The position numbers were made by a program, and so were the translations under genes. The notes under the pieces are model-generated. The model saw nothing but the letters and a program-made list of their open reading frames with translations. It was not told the origin of the DNA and did no database searches. Shown here one piece after another: positions 1 to 7,541 of a DNA stretch of 64,000 bases (positions are counted from its first letter, which is position 1; every line of letters begins with the position of its first letter). Origin of the DNA: an uncultured Methanomassiliicoccales archaeon (lineage in GTDB: Archaea; Thermoplasmatota; Thermoplasmata; Methanomassiliicoccales; Methanomethylophilaceae); NCBI GenBank assembly GCA_959597175.1, contig CAUFXM010000010.1, forward strand, positions 15,702-79,701. Reading direction: 5' to 3'.

Positions 1-153
1 CTGTGAGCGGGAGCACCCCAGCCTGTCGGCAATCGAAGAGAGCGTTATGCGGTGATAGGATGTTTCGGAGAACATGGCGTCAGCCGCTTCCTTGATCTCC
101 CTCATGCGCTGCTCCTTTTGCTCCTCGCTCCTGGCCCTTATGAAATCCGTCAT
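1..153 (-). CDS. TetR family transcriptional regulator, N-terminal part (cut by window edge)
   Basis: Reading leftward from the ATG at 151-153 gives 51 uninterrupted codons to the window edge. The N-terminus is rich in Arg and Glu (MTDFIRARSEEQKEQR) and is followed by a TetR-type helix-turn-helix region containing HRITLSSIADRLGCSR. In this family the N-terminal HTH binds a palindromic operator and the C-terminal domain, outside this window, binds a ligand. The gene is divergent from the flavin-reductase operon starting at 300. A near-perfect palindrome at 240-260 lies between them, so it probably represses that operon and perhaps itself. Family assignment is good; ligand unknown. Confidence 0.75.
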   Translation of the reverse strand, partial: MTDFIRARSEEQKEQRMREIKEAADAMFSETSYHRITLSSIADRLGCSRSQ

Positions 154-224
154 CTTCCGTCGTTTCCTTAGCGGGTTATAGAATTTAATTATGTTTCTTC
201 AGTATCCTTTTGGTTACAAAAAGT

Positions 225-260
225 CTATTAATATCAGTATAAGATACACTTTGTATCTTA
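225..260 (+). promoter_or_regulatory. TATA-like box and TetR-type palindromic operator
   Basis: An inverted repeat with 8-bp arms, TAAGATAC (240-247) and GTATCTTA (253-260), is separated by 5 bp. It lies just downstream of an AT-rich TATA-like stretch (about 225-236). The size, symmetry and position between a TetR gene and a divergent operon fit a TetR operator. The downstream ATG at 300 is preceded by GAGGGAG (286-292). Confidence 0.6.
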
Positions 261-299
261 TTCGCGAGGTACCTACCGAACGGATGAGGGAGTGGTATC

Positions 300-839
300 A
301 TGAAGACGGAAATCGGAAACGGAATAGCGCTGTATCCAACCCCGATAGTGGTTCTGGGTGCAATGGTGGAAGGGAAGCCCAACTGGATGCAGGCGGCCCA
401 TGTGGGCATCATTGCCCAGTCCAGGATCCTGGTCAGCTGTGCAAAGGCGCATTACACGGCCAAGGGGACCGGCATAGGGAAGCCCGTATCTGTGAGCATG
501 GTAGATCTTGCGAGTCTGCCCAAGGCTGACTACGTCGGTGCCGTCAGCGGAAACGATGCGGACAAGTCGGGGATCTACAAGTGGACGGCCGCCAGCAACG
601 GCGCCCCAGTCCCCGATGAAGCGCCGCTGACGATGGTCTGCACCGTGGATGACATCTACGAGACCGCAGGCTTCGACAACCTGGTCCTGAGAATCGAGAC
701 GACGGTGGCCGACGACTCCATACTCACCGACGGAAAGGTCGATTACAACAAGTTCAAGCCCGTGCTGTTCGAGGGGCCAAGCTACTCGTACGTGTCGACC
801 GGCGACATCATCGGACCCGGCGGATCGTTCAAGGAGTGA
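300..839 (+). CDS. Flavin reductase-like, FMN-binding protein (flavoredoxin family)
   Basis: The 179-residue protein has the FMN-binding split-barrel pattern of the flavin reductase-like family. The N-terminal strand reads YPTPIVVLGAMVEGKPNWMQAAHVGII, as in flavoredoxin-type proteins, and a family-typical GKPVSVSMV segment follows. Such proteins bind FMN and pass electrons in the cytoplasm; the actual donor and acceptor cannot be read from sequence. The ATG at 300 has a good ribosome site (GAGGGAG, 7 nt). It is first in an operon with an iron-sulfur flavoprotein (6 nt gap), an aldo/keto reductase and a DUF362 relic, all redox genes, and is probably controlled by the divergent TetR protein. 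Confidence 0.8.
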   Translation: MKTEIGNGIALYPTPIVVLGAMVEGKPNWMQAAHVGIIAQSRILVSCAKAHYTAKGTGIGKPVSVSMVDLASLPKADYVGAVSGNDADKSGIYKWTAASNGAPVPDEAPLTMVCTVDDIYETAGFDNLVLRIETTVADDSILTDGKVDYNKFKPVLFEGPSYSYVSTGDIIGPGGSFKE

Positions 840-845
840 TGCCCG

Positions 846-1379
846 ATGAGGGTGCTGGTCATAGAGGGCAGTCCTCATAGGAACGGGTCGTCCAATGCGT
901 TGGCGGGGGAGTTCGTCCGTGGTGCCAGAGAGGCTGGGCACGACGTCACAGTATTCGACGCCGCCCATGCGGACATCCGTCCCTGCAGGGGATGCGACGC
1001 CTGCGGGATGAGCGGACCCTGCGCGCAGAAGGACGATATGGTCGGCCTGAGGGAGCAGATCCTCGGTTCGGACATGATCGTGCTCGTGTCTCCGCTATAT
1101 TACTTCGGTGTCTCCGCGCAGCTCAAGGCGGTCATAGACAGGTTCTACGCCTTCAACGGCCAGCTCACCTCCCGGCACCTGAAGTCCGCGCTGATCGTCG
1201 CCGCCTGGGACAGCAACGACTGGACCATGAAGGATGTGCTGGCACATTACCGCACGCTCTGCAGGTATCTCCATTTCGACAACCAGGGCGAGGTCCTGGG
1301 GACCGGGTGCGGGACGCCCTCCATGACCTCCCATTCGAAGTTCATGAAGGACGCGTACGAGCTGGGCAAGGGGCTTTGA
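846..1379 (+). CDS. NAD(P)H-dependent FMN reductase / iron-sulfur flavoprotein
   Basis: The 177-residue flavodoxin-fold protein starts with MRVLVIEGSPHRNGSS, the phosphate-binding loop for FMN. Cysteines at about 47, 50, 53 and 59 form C-x2-C-x2-C-x5-C, matching the 4Fe-4S motif of archaeal iron-sulfur flavoproteins (Isf). The segment SPLYYFGVSAQLKAVIDRF is the second flavin-contact region. It likely shuttles electrons between a ferredoxin-like donor and an oxidised substrate; the acceptor is unknown. It sits 6 nt after the flavoredoxin-like gene and 1 nt before the aldo/keto reductase, so the genes are almost certainly co-transcribed. Confidence 0.85.
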   Translation: MRVLVIEGSPHRNGSSNALAGEFVRGAREAGHDVTVFDAAHADIRPCRGCDACGMSGPCAQKDDMVGLREQILGSDMIVLVSPLYYFGVSAQLKAVIDRFYAFNGQLTSRHLKSALIVAAWDSNDWTMKDVLAHYRTLCRYLHFDNQGEVLGTGCGTPSMTSHSKFMKDAYELGKGL

Positions 1380-1380
1380 C

Positions 1381-2415
1381 ATGAGATACACCGCGCTGGG
1401 CAGGTCAGGGGTGAGGGTGTCCAGGGTTTGCCTCGGATGCATGGGTCTGGGTAACCCCACCACCGGCCAGCACTGCTGGACTGTCGGGGAGGACGGCTCC
1501 AGAGAGGTCATCCGCAGCGCTCTGGACTCGGGAATCAACTTCTTCGACACAGCCATCGGGTACCAGGACGGGACCAGCGAACAGTACCTTGGCAGGGCGC
1601 TGAGGGACATGGTGGACAGGGACGAGGTGGTCGTTGCCACCAAGTTCCTCCCCCGCTCCCAGGGGGAGATCGACTCCAGCATCGGCGGCAGGGAGCATGT
1701 CCTGCGTTCGCTGGACTCCAGCCTGGCACATCTGGGCATGGACCATGTGGACCTGCTGATCTACCATATGTGGGACCATCGCACCCCGCTCTCCGAGATA
1801 ATGGAGGGTCTGAAGGAAGCCATGGACTCGGGGAAGGCGTCGCACATAGGGATCTCCAACTGTTTCGCATGGCAGCTTTGCCGCGCGAACGCGATGGCCG
1901 ACGCCATGGACATGGAACGCTTCGTGTCGGTGCAGAACCACTACAACCTGGTCTTCAGGGAGGAGGAGAGGGAGATGGCCCCCTACTGTAGGTGGGCGGG
2001 CATCGCCATGACCCCGTACAGCCCGCTCGCGGGCGGACGCCTATCCAGGCCCCCCGGCGAGGAGACCCGCAGGTTCAGGGAGGACTCCTACGCCCATCTG
2101 AAGTACGACGCCGCCGAGCGGCAGGATCGGGAGATCGTGGAACGCGTCCGCAAGGTGGCGGAGGACCATGGCGTGTCGATGGCTCAGGTGTCTATCGCCT
2201 GGCTCTTGACGAGGGTGGACTCCCCGGTCGCGGGGGCGACGTCCCCGACGCAGGTCTCCGACACTGCGGACGCGGCGGATCTCGTCCTCTCTGATTCGGA
2301 GATTTTGTGGTTGGAGGAGCCGTACACTCCTCACAGGCTGGTCGGGGTGATGGCGCAGAACACCGCCGAGTCGGCAGATCTGGAACATGTTTGGAGCAGG
2401 AAGGTACGAGGATGA
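1381..2415 (+). CDS. Aldo/keto reductase
   Basis: The 344-residue protein has the aldo/keto reductase TIM-barrel signatures. The N-terminus is MRYTALGRSGVRVSRVCLGCMGLG, the segment SGINFFDTAIGYQDGTSE carries the catalytic Asp and Tyr, ATKF carries the catalytic Lys, and the C-terminal half has the NADP-binding region (PYSPLAGGRLSR, GATSPTQV). It reduces aldehydes or ketones with NAD(P)H. The length is typical for the MocA/YajO-like branch. The stop codon overlaps the ATG of the following DUF362 relic (ATGA at 2412-2415), showing that the gene pair was once translationally coupled. Substrate not identifiable. Confidence 0.9.
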   Translation: MRYTALGRSGVRVSRVCLGCMGLGNPTTGQHCWTVGEDGSREVIRSALDSGINFFDTAIGYQDGTSEQYLGRALRDMVDRDEVVVATKFLPRSQGEIDSSIGGREHVLRSLDSSLAHLGMDHVDLLIYHMWDHRTPLSEIMEGLKEAMDSGKASHIGISNCFAWQLCRANAMADAMDMERFVSVQNHYNLVFREEEREMAPYCRWAGIAMTPYSPLAGGRLSRPPGEETRRFREDSYAHLKYDAAERQDREIVERVRKVAEDHGVSMAQVSIAWLLTRVDSPVAGATSPTQVSDTADAADLVLSDSEILWLEEPYTPHRLVGVMAQNTAESADLEHVWSRKVRG

Positions 2416-2997
2416 GGTCGAAGGTCTGCATGACGAGGGGGATCATGTCCGAAAACGTGGTCAGTCTTTACGAGGCACTTGGGGCGGATCTCCCCGGGAA
2501 GGTCGCCGTCAAGGTTCACTCCGGGGAGAAGGAGAATCCATGTTTCCTTCGCCCGGACTTCTGTAGGCCATGATCGGGCGCGTCAGGGGGGGGGGGCCGT
2601 GGTCGAGTGCAACACCGCCTACGACGACAGGTTTGGCGGGGTCTGCGACACCACGGAATCCCCATGGAGCCCCTGGGAGAACACGGGCGGATCGAGTTCG
2701 ACGTGGACATCATGGGCTCCGAAGGTCCGGGCCTGGGTGGGAGATGTCCGACGGAAAGGTGCTGAAAACCAACCTGGTCTGAAGGCACATCGCCGACTAC
2801 GGCTCCATGCCGGTGCTGGCCCATTTCAAGGGGCGTTCGAACGGCGGATACGGGGGTGCGCTCAAGCAGCTCTCCATCGGATGCGCGTCATCCGCAGGGA
2901 AGGCGCTGATCCACCACGGTGGGAAATCGGAGGACATGACGGGGGGGGTCCTCTGGAAAATGCTGGAATCGTTCCGAGGGGTCTTCCAAGGTATCGA
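2412..2997 (+). pseudogene. Decayed DUF362 (ferredoxin-linked) protein gene
   Basis: Family-like segments appear in all three forward frames. First MRSKVCMTRGIMSENVVSLYEALG from 2412, with stop at 2571-2573. Then a frame with VVECNTAYDDRFGG (about 2600-2640). Then a frame with SDGKVLKTNLV, a TGA at 2780-2782, and in the same frame HIADYGSMPVLAHFKG and GGYGGALKQLSIGCASSAGKALIH. Together they rebuild most of a DUF362 protein, minus its C-terminus, which is missing where the next gene begins. An 11-G run (2586-2596) marks the first frameshift; a further frameshift lies between about 2640 and 2740. It formerly belonged to the redox operon upstream. Confidence 0.8.
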
Positions 2998-3303
2998 TCA
3001 GAGCAGCTTCCTGAGCCCCTCGACTCTCGACGCCAGTGAATCGATGTAGTCTGAGATCTCGTCCATGAACCCGTTGTACTTGTCGGTGACGGTGGCCCCC
3101 TCCTGTGTGGCAAGGATGATGCCCTGCTGCTCCAGCAGCTTGAGCGAGTACCTAACACGGTGCTTGGGGATGCCGGTGAGCTCGGACAGTCTGATCAGAC
3201 CGATGGGCTGGTTGTCCCGAACGGTTTTGAGGACCGAGATGTGCCTCTCCAGCAGTTCCAGGTCCTCGCTTATGGACCCCACGGGGTCTTTGTCACCGCT
3301 CAT
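2998..3303 (-). CDS. Winged-helix transcriptional regulator, small archaeal type
   Basis: The 101-residue protein has an acidic N-terminal helix (SEDLELLERHISVLKTVRDNQ), a helix-turn-helix (LIRLSELTGIPKHRVRYSLKLLEQQGII) and a short beta wing (ATQEGATVTDKY). This is the layout of small archaeal winged-helix regulators in which the C-terminal helix dimerises. The target is unknown. It runs toward the DUF362 relic and is separated from the next leftward gene by a short gap. Its coding sequence is intact, unlike the neighbouring relic. Confidence 0.7.
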   Translation of the reverse strand: MSGDKDPVGSISEDLELLERHISVLKTVRDNQPIGLIRLSELTGIPKHRVRYSLKLLEQQGIILATQEGATVTDKYNGFMDEISDYIDSLASRVEGLRKLL

Positions 3304-3377
3304 CGGGAATCATGCCTCCGGGAAGAAAATCTCCGATGATACTATCGGAAATGGAAAGGGATTTGGGGAGAATCGGC

Positions 3378-3569
3378 TCAGCGGCCGTACCACTTCTGCT
3401 TGCCCCACTTGTTGTAGTTGGCCCACCACCCCTGGATGACGGAGCCGCAGCAGTCGAGAGCCTTCTGCTCTGCGTCAGGACCCTTGTAGACCCTGTAGCA
3501 GTTCAGGCACTGCCACCTAAGTTCGGGCTGTTTCTCTGCTTTCATTGTGCGGGAATTAAGGACAGTCAT
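3378..3569 (-). CDS. Small Cys-rich protein, probable zinc-binding, function unknown
   Basis: The 63-residue protein contains C-x2-C (LRWQCLNCYRVY) and a CC pair (LDCCG) about 20 residues later, which could together bind zinc. Aromatic residues dominate the C-terminus (GWWANYNKWGKQKWYGR). I chose the ATG at 3569 because AAAGG lies just upstream and a TATA box (3608-3617) sits at the right distance for a leader of about 20 nt; an internal ATG at 3545 would shorten it by eight residues. No function assigned. Confidence 0.6.
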   Translation of the reverse strand: MTVLNSRTMKAEKQPELRWQCLNCYRVYKGPDAEQKALDCCGSVIQGWWANYNKWGKQKWYGR

Positions 3570-3605
3570 TTTAAACCTTTCTGGCTGCCGCCTTTTACCG
3601 CCGAC

Positions 3606-3618
3606 TCATTATATACTT
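3606..3618. promoter_or_regulatory. TATA box shared by two divergent genes
   Basis: An ATTATATACTTA-type element lies about 27 nt before the ATG at 3640 on the plus strand. Read on the other strand (AGTATATAATG) it lies about 42 nt before the ATG at 3569. No second TATA-like sequence is visible in the 70-bp gap, so one near-symmetric box may serve both genes. Confidence 0.5.
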
Positions 3619-3639
3619 ACGAATGCATGAAGTCTGAAC

Positions 3640-4140
3640 ATGAACAGAATCAAGGTCATCAACGAGCCGTCGGAGCTTGTGCCGATGCTCAGGTCCGTTG
3701 ATACACCCGTCAAAAGAGATGTCTTGAAGGAGGTGACCTTGGAATGGAGAACGGCGGACGAGATCGAGCAGAAATTCGGTCCCGAGGGAAGGGACGCTAT
3801 CATCTTCTTCGAGAAGATGAAACTGGTCGAGACACGCTGGCTGTCCAAGGACGGAGGGTACCCCGAGAAGTCGTACCATACATACTACACCTCGTTCAGC
3901 ATCAACGCCCAGTGGCCGGTGTACGAGATAAGCGATGTCCTCACCGCCGCCATGATGAGCGACGGGGAGTACGCGGAGATAGAGAACAAGATCCTGGAGC
4001 AGGTGGGGAAGGACGGCAGGTTCTCTGGCGATGTGGCCGAGGCCCTCGGGCTGTCGTCCACCATGCTCAAGAGCCTGGTGCGCCGGTCCGTGAAGATGGA
4101 CTACCGCGGGCACAGGATCGAGCTGATCCACGAAGAGTAA
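3640..4140 (+). CDS. ArsR-like winged-helix regulator (archaeal)
   Basis: The 166-residue protein starts with MNRIKVINEPSELVPML followed by an HTH region (TPVKRDVLKEVTLEWRTADEIEQKFGPEGRDAIIFFEKMKLVETRW). A second half (YTSFSINAQWPVYEISDVLTAAMMSDGEYAEIENKILEQVGKDGRFSGDVAEALGLS, shown here only to locate it at residues 88-145) contains another HTH-like segment. Such two-part archaeal proteins are annotated as ArsR-type regulators. The start lies about 27 nt after a TATA box, so the mRNA is nearly leaderless. It precedes trm56 by 4 nt and probably shares its transcript. Confidence 0.65.
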   Translation: MNRIKVINEPSELVPMLRSVDTPVKRDVLKEVTLEWRTADEIEQKFGPEGRDAIIFFEKMKLVETRWLSKDGGYPEKSYHTYYTSFSINAQWPVYEISDVLTAAMMSDGEYAEIENKILEQVGKDGRFSGDVAEALGLSSTMLKSLVRRSVKMDYRGHRIELIHEE

Positions 4141-4144
4141 TCAG

Positions 4145-4663
4145 ATGGCCGACATCTGGATAATGAGGATCGGCCACCGTCCCCAGCGCGACAAGAGGGT
4201 GACCACGCATGTGGCGCTCTCGTCCCGCGCACTGGGGGCCAGGGGCATCTACGTGGACACCGAGGACCCGGTGCTGGAGGAGAACATCCGCAGCGTCGTC
4301 CAGAGGTTCGGAGGCGACTACACCATAAAGACGGGGGTCAGCTGGAAGGAGGCCGTCAGGGACTTCCAGGGAAAGGTGGTCCATCTGACGATGTACGGGC
4401 AGAGGGTGGACGAGGCGCTGCCCAAGATCCCCCGCGACGAGGACATCATGATCGTCGTGGGCGCCGAGAAGGTCCCTGCGGAGGTGTACCAACGTGCGGA
4501 CTTCAATGTGTCCGTGGGCAACCAGCCGCATTCCGAGATCGCCGCTCTAGCGATATTCCTGGACAGGTTCACCGGGGGCCAGGCCCTCTACTCCGACCGC
4601 GGAGGGGAGCTTGAGGTCGTGCCCAACGAGAGGGGGAAGACCGTTGTCGAGCATCCCAGATGA
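4145..4663 (+). CDS. trm56: tRNA (cytidine(56)-2'-O)-methyltransferase Trm56
   Basis: The 172-residue protein matches archaeal aTrm56, a SPOUT-fold enzyme that methylates the ribose of C56 in the T-loop of tRNA using S-adenosylmethionine. Recognisable features are the N-terminal IWIMRIGHRPQRDKRVTTHVALSSRALGA, with the conserved RD-TTH-L-SRA pattern, and the SAM-knot region around residues 95-140 (IMIVVGAEKVPAEVY, NVSVGNQPHSEIAALAIFLDR). The length is typical. It lies 4 nt after the ArsR-like gene, and the next HD-domain gene starts inside its 3' end. Confidence 0.88.
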   Translation: MADIWIMRIGHRPQRDKRVTTHVALSSRALGARGIYVDTEDPVLEENIRSVVQRFGGDYTIKTGVSWKEAVRDFQGKVVHLTMYGQRVDEALPKIPRDEDIMIVVGAEKVPAEVYQRADFNVSVGNQPHSEIAALAIFLDRFTGGQALYSDRGGELEVVPNERGKTVVEHPR

Positions 4664-5240
4664 GGACCGTTGCGTCCAGATGCTGATGGACGCCGGGTGC
4701 AAGCGCAGGGTGATCATACACTGCTGCACCGTGGAGGCCGTGGCGGTGGAGATGGCGTCCAAGATCGAGTTCGCGGACGGTGCGCTGGTGCGCGCAGGTG
4801 CGCTCCTCCACGACATAGGCAGGTCCGTGGATCATTCGATAATGCACGCGTACATAGGCTCCCAGATCGTGGATGCAGAGGGGCTGCCCCGGTCGGTCGT
4901 GGACATCGTGCGCAAGCACACGGGGGCGGGTCTCGACGAGGAGGACGTCGCCGAGATGAACCTGCCTCCCGCGGACTACATGCCGCGGACCATCGAGGAG
5001 AAGATCGTCGCCCATGCGGATAACATGGTGAGCGACAACAAGGTGGTGCCCCACACGCATTCCGTGGAGAAGCTCAGGAACAAGGGTGCGGACAGGGGTG
5101 CGGACCGCATAGAGGCTCTGCACAGGGAGCTGTCGGGGCTCTACGGTGAGGACCTCGACGTGATACCCGACCGCATCGGTCAGTATCCGGACCTCCCCCT
5201 CGCGAGGCGCTTCGACCTCCTCCGAGGTAATGGCTCTTAA
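4644..5240 (+). CDS. HD-domain phosphohydrolase-like protein (TIGR00295 family)
   Basis: The protein has about 198 residues from a TTG start at 4644, preceded by GAGGGGGA (about 6 nt). HD-fold residues are visible: IIHCCTVEAVAVEMA (first His), LLHDIGRS (the HD pair, residues about 55-58), IVRKHTGAG (His) and IVAHADNMV (Asp). These chelate metals in HD phosphohydrolases. The family is widespread in archaea with unproven substrate, possibly nucleotides or RNA. It overlaps the end of trm56 by 20 nt, suggesting translational coupling and a link to RNA metabolism. A longer in-frame ATG at 4611 exists but lacks a ribosome site. Confidence 0.75.
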   Translation: MSSIPDEDRCVQMLMDAGCKRRVIIHCCTVEAVAVEMASKIEFADGALVRAGALLHDIGRSVDHSIMHAYIGSQIVDAEGLPRSVVDIVRKHTGAGLDEEDVAEMNLPPADYMPRTIEEKIVAHADNMVSDNKVVPHTHSVEKLRNKGADRGADRIEALHRELSGLYGEDLDVIPDRIGQYPDLPLARRFDLLRGNGS

Positions 5241-5242
5241 CC

Positions 5243-5260
5243 GCCCGTCCTCCGACGGGC
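5243..5260 (+). terminator. Hairpin after the HD-domain gene
   Basis: A perfect stem GCCCGTC (5243-5249) / GACGGGC (5254-5260) with a 4-nt loop begins 3 nt after the HD gene stop and just before the TATA box (5263-5270) of the thioredoxin gene. It could end the upstream transcript or be a simple boundary hairpin; there is no long T run. Confidence 0.4.
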
Positions 5261-5304
5261 CACTTTATAAACACACTCCAGGATACGGTAGCCAGTGATT
5301 CCAA

Positions 5305-5616
5305 ATGGTAACCGAGCTCAACGAGTCCAACTTCGACTCCTTCGTGGAGTCAAACCACATCGCGATCATCGACTGCTGGGCGCCCTGGTGCGGGCCCTGC
5401 AGGCGCATGGGACCCATAATCGAGGAGGTCGCCGCCGAGCTCGAGGGCAAGGCCGGCGTTGCGAAGCTCAACACCGACGAGAACCAGGCCATCGCCATCA
5501 GGTTCAACATCAACGCCATCCCCACGCTCCTCGTGTTCAGGGACCGTGTCCTCGTCGACGCGCTGGTGGGTCTCAGGCCCAAGGACGACATCCTCAGCTA
5601 CGTGAGCGGTCTCTGA
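5305..5616 (+). CDS. trxA: Thioredoxin
   Basis: The 103-residue protein has the classical thioredoxin fold. The active site WAPWCGPCRR lies around residues 27-36, the cis-proline motif is AIPTLLVF, and the C-terminal strand and helix end in SYVSGL. It is a small cytoplasmic disulfide reductase. A TATA box (CTTTATAA, 5263-5270) sits about 38 nt before the ATG. The thioredoxin reductase gene overlaps its stop codon (TGATG at 5614-5618), so the electron donor and its substrate are translated together. Length typical. Confidence 0.93.
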   Translation: MVTELNESNFDSFVESNHIAIIDCWAPWCGPCRRMGPIIEEVAAELEGKAGVAKLNTDENQAIAIRFNINAIPTLLVFRDRVLVDALVGLRPKDDILSYVSGL

Positions 5617-6500
5617 TGGAGACGGATGTCCTCATCATCGGCTCGGGGCCGGCAGGCATACAGGCGGCCATCCACGCGTCACGCAAAGGCGCCGGTGTCC
5701 TGGTGGCGGGGAGGCTGTCGGCCAGCGCCGCGTCCGGAACCGAGATGGACAACTACTTCGGGACCGGCAAAGTCTCCGGAGACGAGCTCCTGGAACGCGG
5801 GGTCGCACAGGCCAAGTCGACCGGTGCCGTCTTCGCGGGCGAGAACGTGATATCCGTCGAGGTGTCCGAAGGCCGTTTCGGGTTCATCCTGGAGGGCGGA
5901 GAGAACGTCGTCGCGAAGGCCGTGGTCATAGCGACCGGCATATCCCGGCGCAGGCTGGGCATCCCGGGGGAGAAGGAGCTCTTCGGCAAGGGCGTGAGCT
6001 ACTGCGCGGTGTGCGACTGCAACTTCTACCGCGGCAGGAGGGCGGTGGTTGTGGGGAACGACTCCGAGGCCGCCGTATCGGCGGAGCTGATGACCCACTA
6101 CGCGTCCGAGACGTCGTGGGTGGTATGGGACCTCCAGGCAAGCCGCGTCCTGGCCGACAGGGCGGTCGATGCGGGTGCGAACATCCGCGGATCCAGGCCA
6201 AAGGCGATCCTCGGAGAGGGGAAGGTCGAGGCACTGGAGCTCGAGGACGGGACCGTCATCCCGGCCGACGGGGTCTTCATCGAGCTGGGGGCGAAATCCG
6301 CCGCCGACATAGCGATGGATCTGGGCGTCATGCCTGAGGTGGACGACACCATACGCGTCGATCAGGGTTGCGCCACGTCCGTTCCGGGGGTGTACGCCTG
6401 CGGGGACGTCACCGGCAGGCCCTGGCAGGTCGCCAAGGCCGTTGGCCAGGGCTGCGTAGCGGGGAGCAACGCCGCCGCTTTCGCGAGGGAGGAGAGATGA
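5616..6500 (+). CDS. trxB: Thioredoxin reductase (NAD(P)H, FAD)
   Basis: The 294-residue flavoprotein starts METDVLIIGSGPAGIQAA with the GxGxxG FAD-binding loop. The redox-active CAVC pair lies in VSYCAVCDCNFYRGRRAVVVGN around residues 130-145, followed by the pyridine-nucleotide domain (VVVGNDSEAAVSAEL). The second FAD signature near the C-terminus is VPGVYACGDVTGRPWQVAKAVGQG. It reduces thioredoxin encoded immediately upstream. In place of the usual GGGxxA the NAD(P)H loop reads GNDSEA, so the coenzyme preference may be unusual, as in several archaeal homologues. The ATG overlaps the trxA stop. Confidence 0.9.
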   Translation: METDVLIIGSGPAGIQAAIHASRKGAGVLVAGRLSASAASGTEMDNYFGTGKVSGDELLERGVAQAKSTGAVFAGENVISVEVSEGRFGFILEGGENVVAKAVVIATGISRRRLGIPGEKELFGKGVSYCAVCDCNFYRGRRAVVVGNDSEAAVSAELMTHYASETSWVVWDLQASRVLADRAVDAGANIRGSRPKAILGEGKVEALELEDGTVIPADGVFIELGAKSAADIAMDLGVMPEVDDTIRVDQGCATSVPGVYACGDVTGRPWQVAKAVGQGCVAGSNAAAFAREER

Positions 6501-7009
6501 CAGTATCCGATCTGATAGCGGGGATGCTCAGGGAGGACGGCGGGTTCCAGAAGGCCTTCCGCAGCATCCTCGACGACGAGTTGAACATGTCCCTGAACGA
6601 GTTCTGCCAGCTGTCGGGGATATCGCAGAGCACGATGTACAAGATCCTGGAGGACAAGCGCGAACCCAATCTGCGGACGGTCCGCCAGGTCATCAAGTCG
6701 CTGAAGATCCTGATGGAGCCGGAGGACTCCCATTTCATAGCCGTGATAGCGTTCAGCGCGGTCCTGGAGAACCTGCCGAAGTCCATCGACATGGACGGCC
6801 TGACGGTCAGTGTAAGGGAGTACCCGGTGTCGACGGTGGAGGACGCCATCATAGCGGCCGTGCGCGCGGAGCGCGACGGGGCCCTGGGAGTGGTCTGCGC
6901 ACCCATCGTCGCGCCGACGGTGGAGAAGATCCTCACCATACCGGTGTCGCGCGTCATACCCACAACCAGCGTGCTGGTCGCCGTGGACAGGCTCAAGGAC
7001 CTGGTATGA
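6497..7009 (+). CDS. HTH (XRE-like) transcriptional regulator with C-terminal sensor-like domain
   Basis: The 170-residue protein overlaps the trxB stop by an ATGA. The N-terminal half holds an XRE/lambda-repressor-type HTH (MSLNEFCQLSGISQSTMYKILEDKREPNLRTVRQVIKSL, residues about 30-70). The C-terminal part (SVREYPVSTVEDAIIAAVRAERDGALGVVCAPIVAPTVEKILTIPVSRVIPTTSVLVAVDRL, residues 110-170) has an alpha/beta pattern seen in archaeal regulators of this type. Coupling to thioredoxin reductase suggests a role in redox response, but that is inference. Confidence 0.7.
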   Translation: MTVSDLIAGMLREDGGFQKAFRSILDDELNMSLNEFCQLSGISQSTMYKILEDKREPNLRTVRQVIKSLKILMEPEDSHFIAVIAFSAVLENLPKSIDMDGLTVSVREYPVSTVEDAIIAAVRAERDGALGVVCAPIVAPTVEKILTIPVSRVIPTTSVLVAVDRLKDLV

Positions 7010-7119
7010 AGTGGGCTCCAAGTGTAAAGCACGGACGCTATCAAATTAATATATCAGCTTAACTTTAGCCAATCGAGGCGGTTTGACTGTTCGAACTACA
7101 GGTCGTTAGCAACACCCCC

Positions 7120-7536
7120 ATGACCGGGGTGGACGATGTCAACGTCGTGGCGGAGACCCTTCTGGTGCAGATAGGGTACCTGCCGAAGGGCTACGACCCG
7201 AAGACGGGCGCGATAACCGTCAGGGACAGCGTCCCGTACCGTCTTTTCATGGACCATCTGATGGCGTACCCCTCCAAGGCGTGGACCGTGGAGGAGCTCG
7301 CCGCTCTCCTCGGGACGACCAAGCCCACGATATACAGGCACATCAACAAGCTCAAGTCCATGGACCTGCTGGAGGCCATGGATGTGGAGTACGACGGTCA
7401 GATGCGCAAAGGGTACCGCATCAGGTTCGGGGATCTGGCCAAGGCGTGGAGCTTCACCGAGGCCAACGTGAACATGGCCATGGAGAACTACCGCAAGACC
7501 ATCGTGCACTTCCAGGAGCTCACCCAGAGGAGATGA
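7120..7536 (+). CDS. Winged-helix transcriptional regulator
   Basis: The 138-residue protein has a central HTH (KAWTVEELAALLGTTKPTIYRHINKLKSMDLLEAMDVEYDGQMRKGYRIRFGDLAKAW, residues about 52-108) with a clear recognition helix (KPTIYRHINKLKSM) and wing. The C-terminus is helical and probably a dimerisation arm. A TATA-like AATTAATATA stretch lies at about 7043-7053, ahead of the ATG. It precedes a small unknown gene by only 5 nt and the elp3 gene further on. Target unknown. Confidence 0.65.
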   Translation: MTGVDDVNVVAETLLVQIGYLPKGYDPKTGAITVRDSVPYRLFMDHLMAYPSKAWTVEELAALLGTTKPTIYRHINKLKSMDLLEAMDVEYDGQMRKGYRIRFGDLAKAWSFTEANVNMAMENYRKTIVHFQELTQRR

Positions 7537-7541
7537 AGCAG

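Noticed and set aside
2412..2573. Stop codons in the DUF362 relic as recoded pyrrolysine or selenocysteine
   Set aside because: The stops are TGA without a nearby SECIS-like structure, and the segments also shift frames, so recoding does not explain them.
2586..2596. 11-G tract as a phase-variable switch of the DUF362 gene
   Set aside because: Further frameshifts, an internal TGA and a missing 3' end mean that changing the tract length would not restore the gene.
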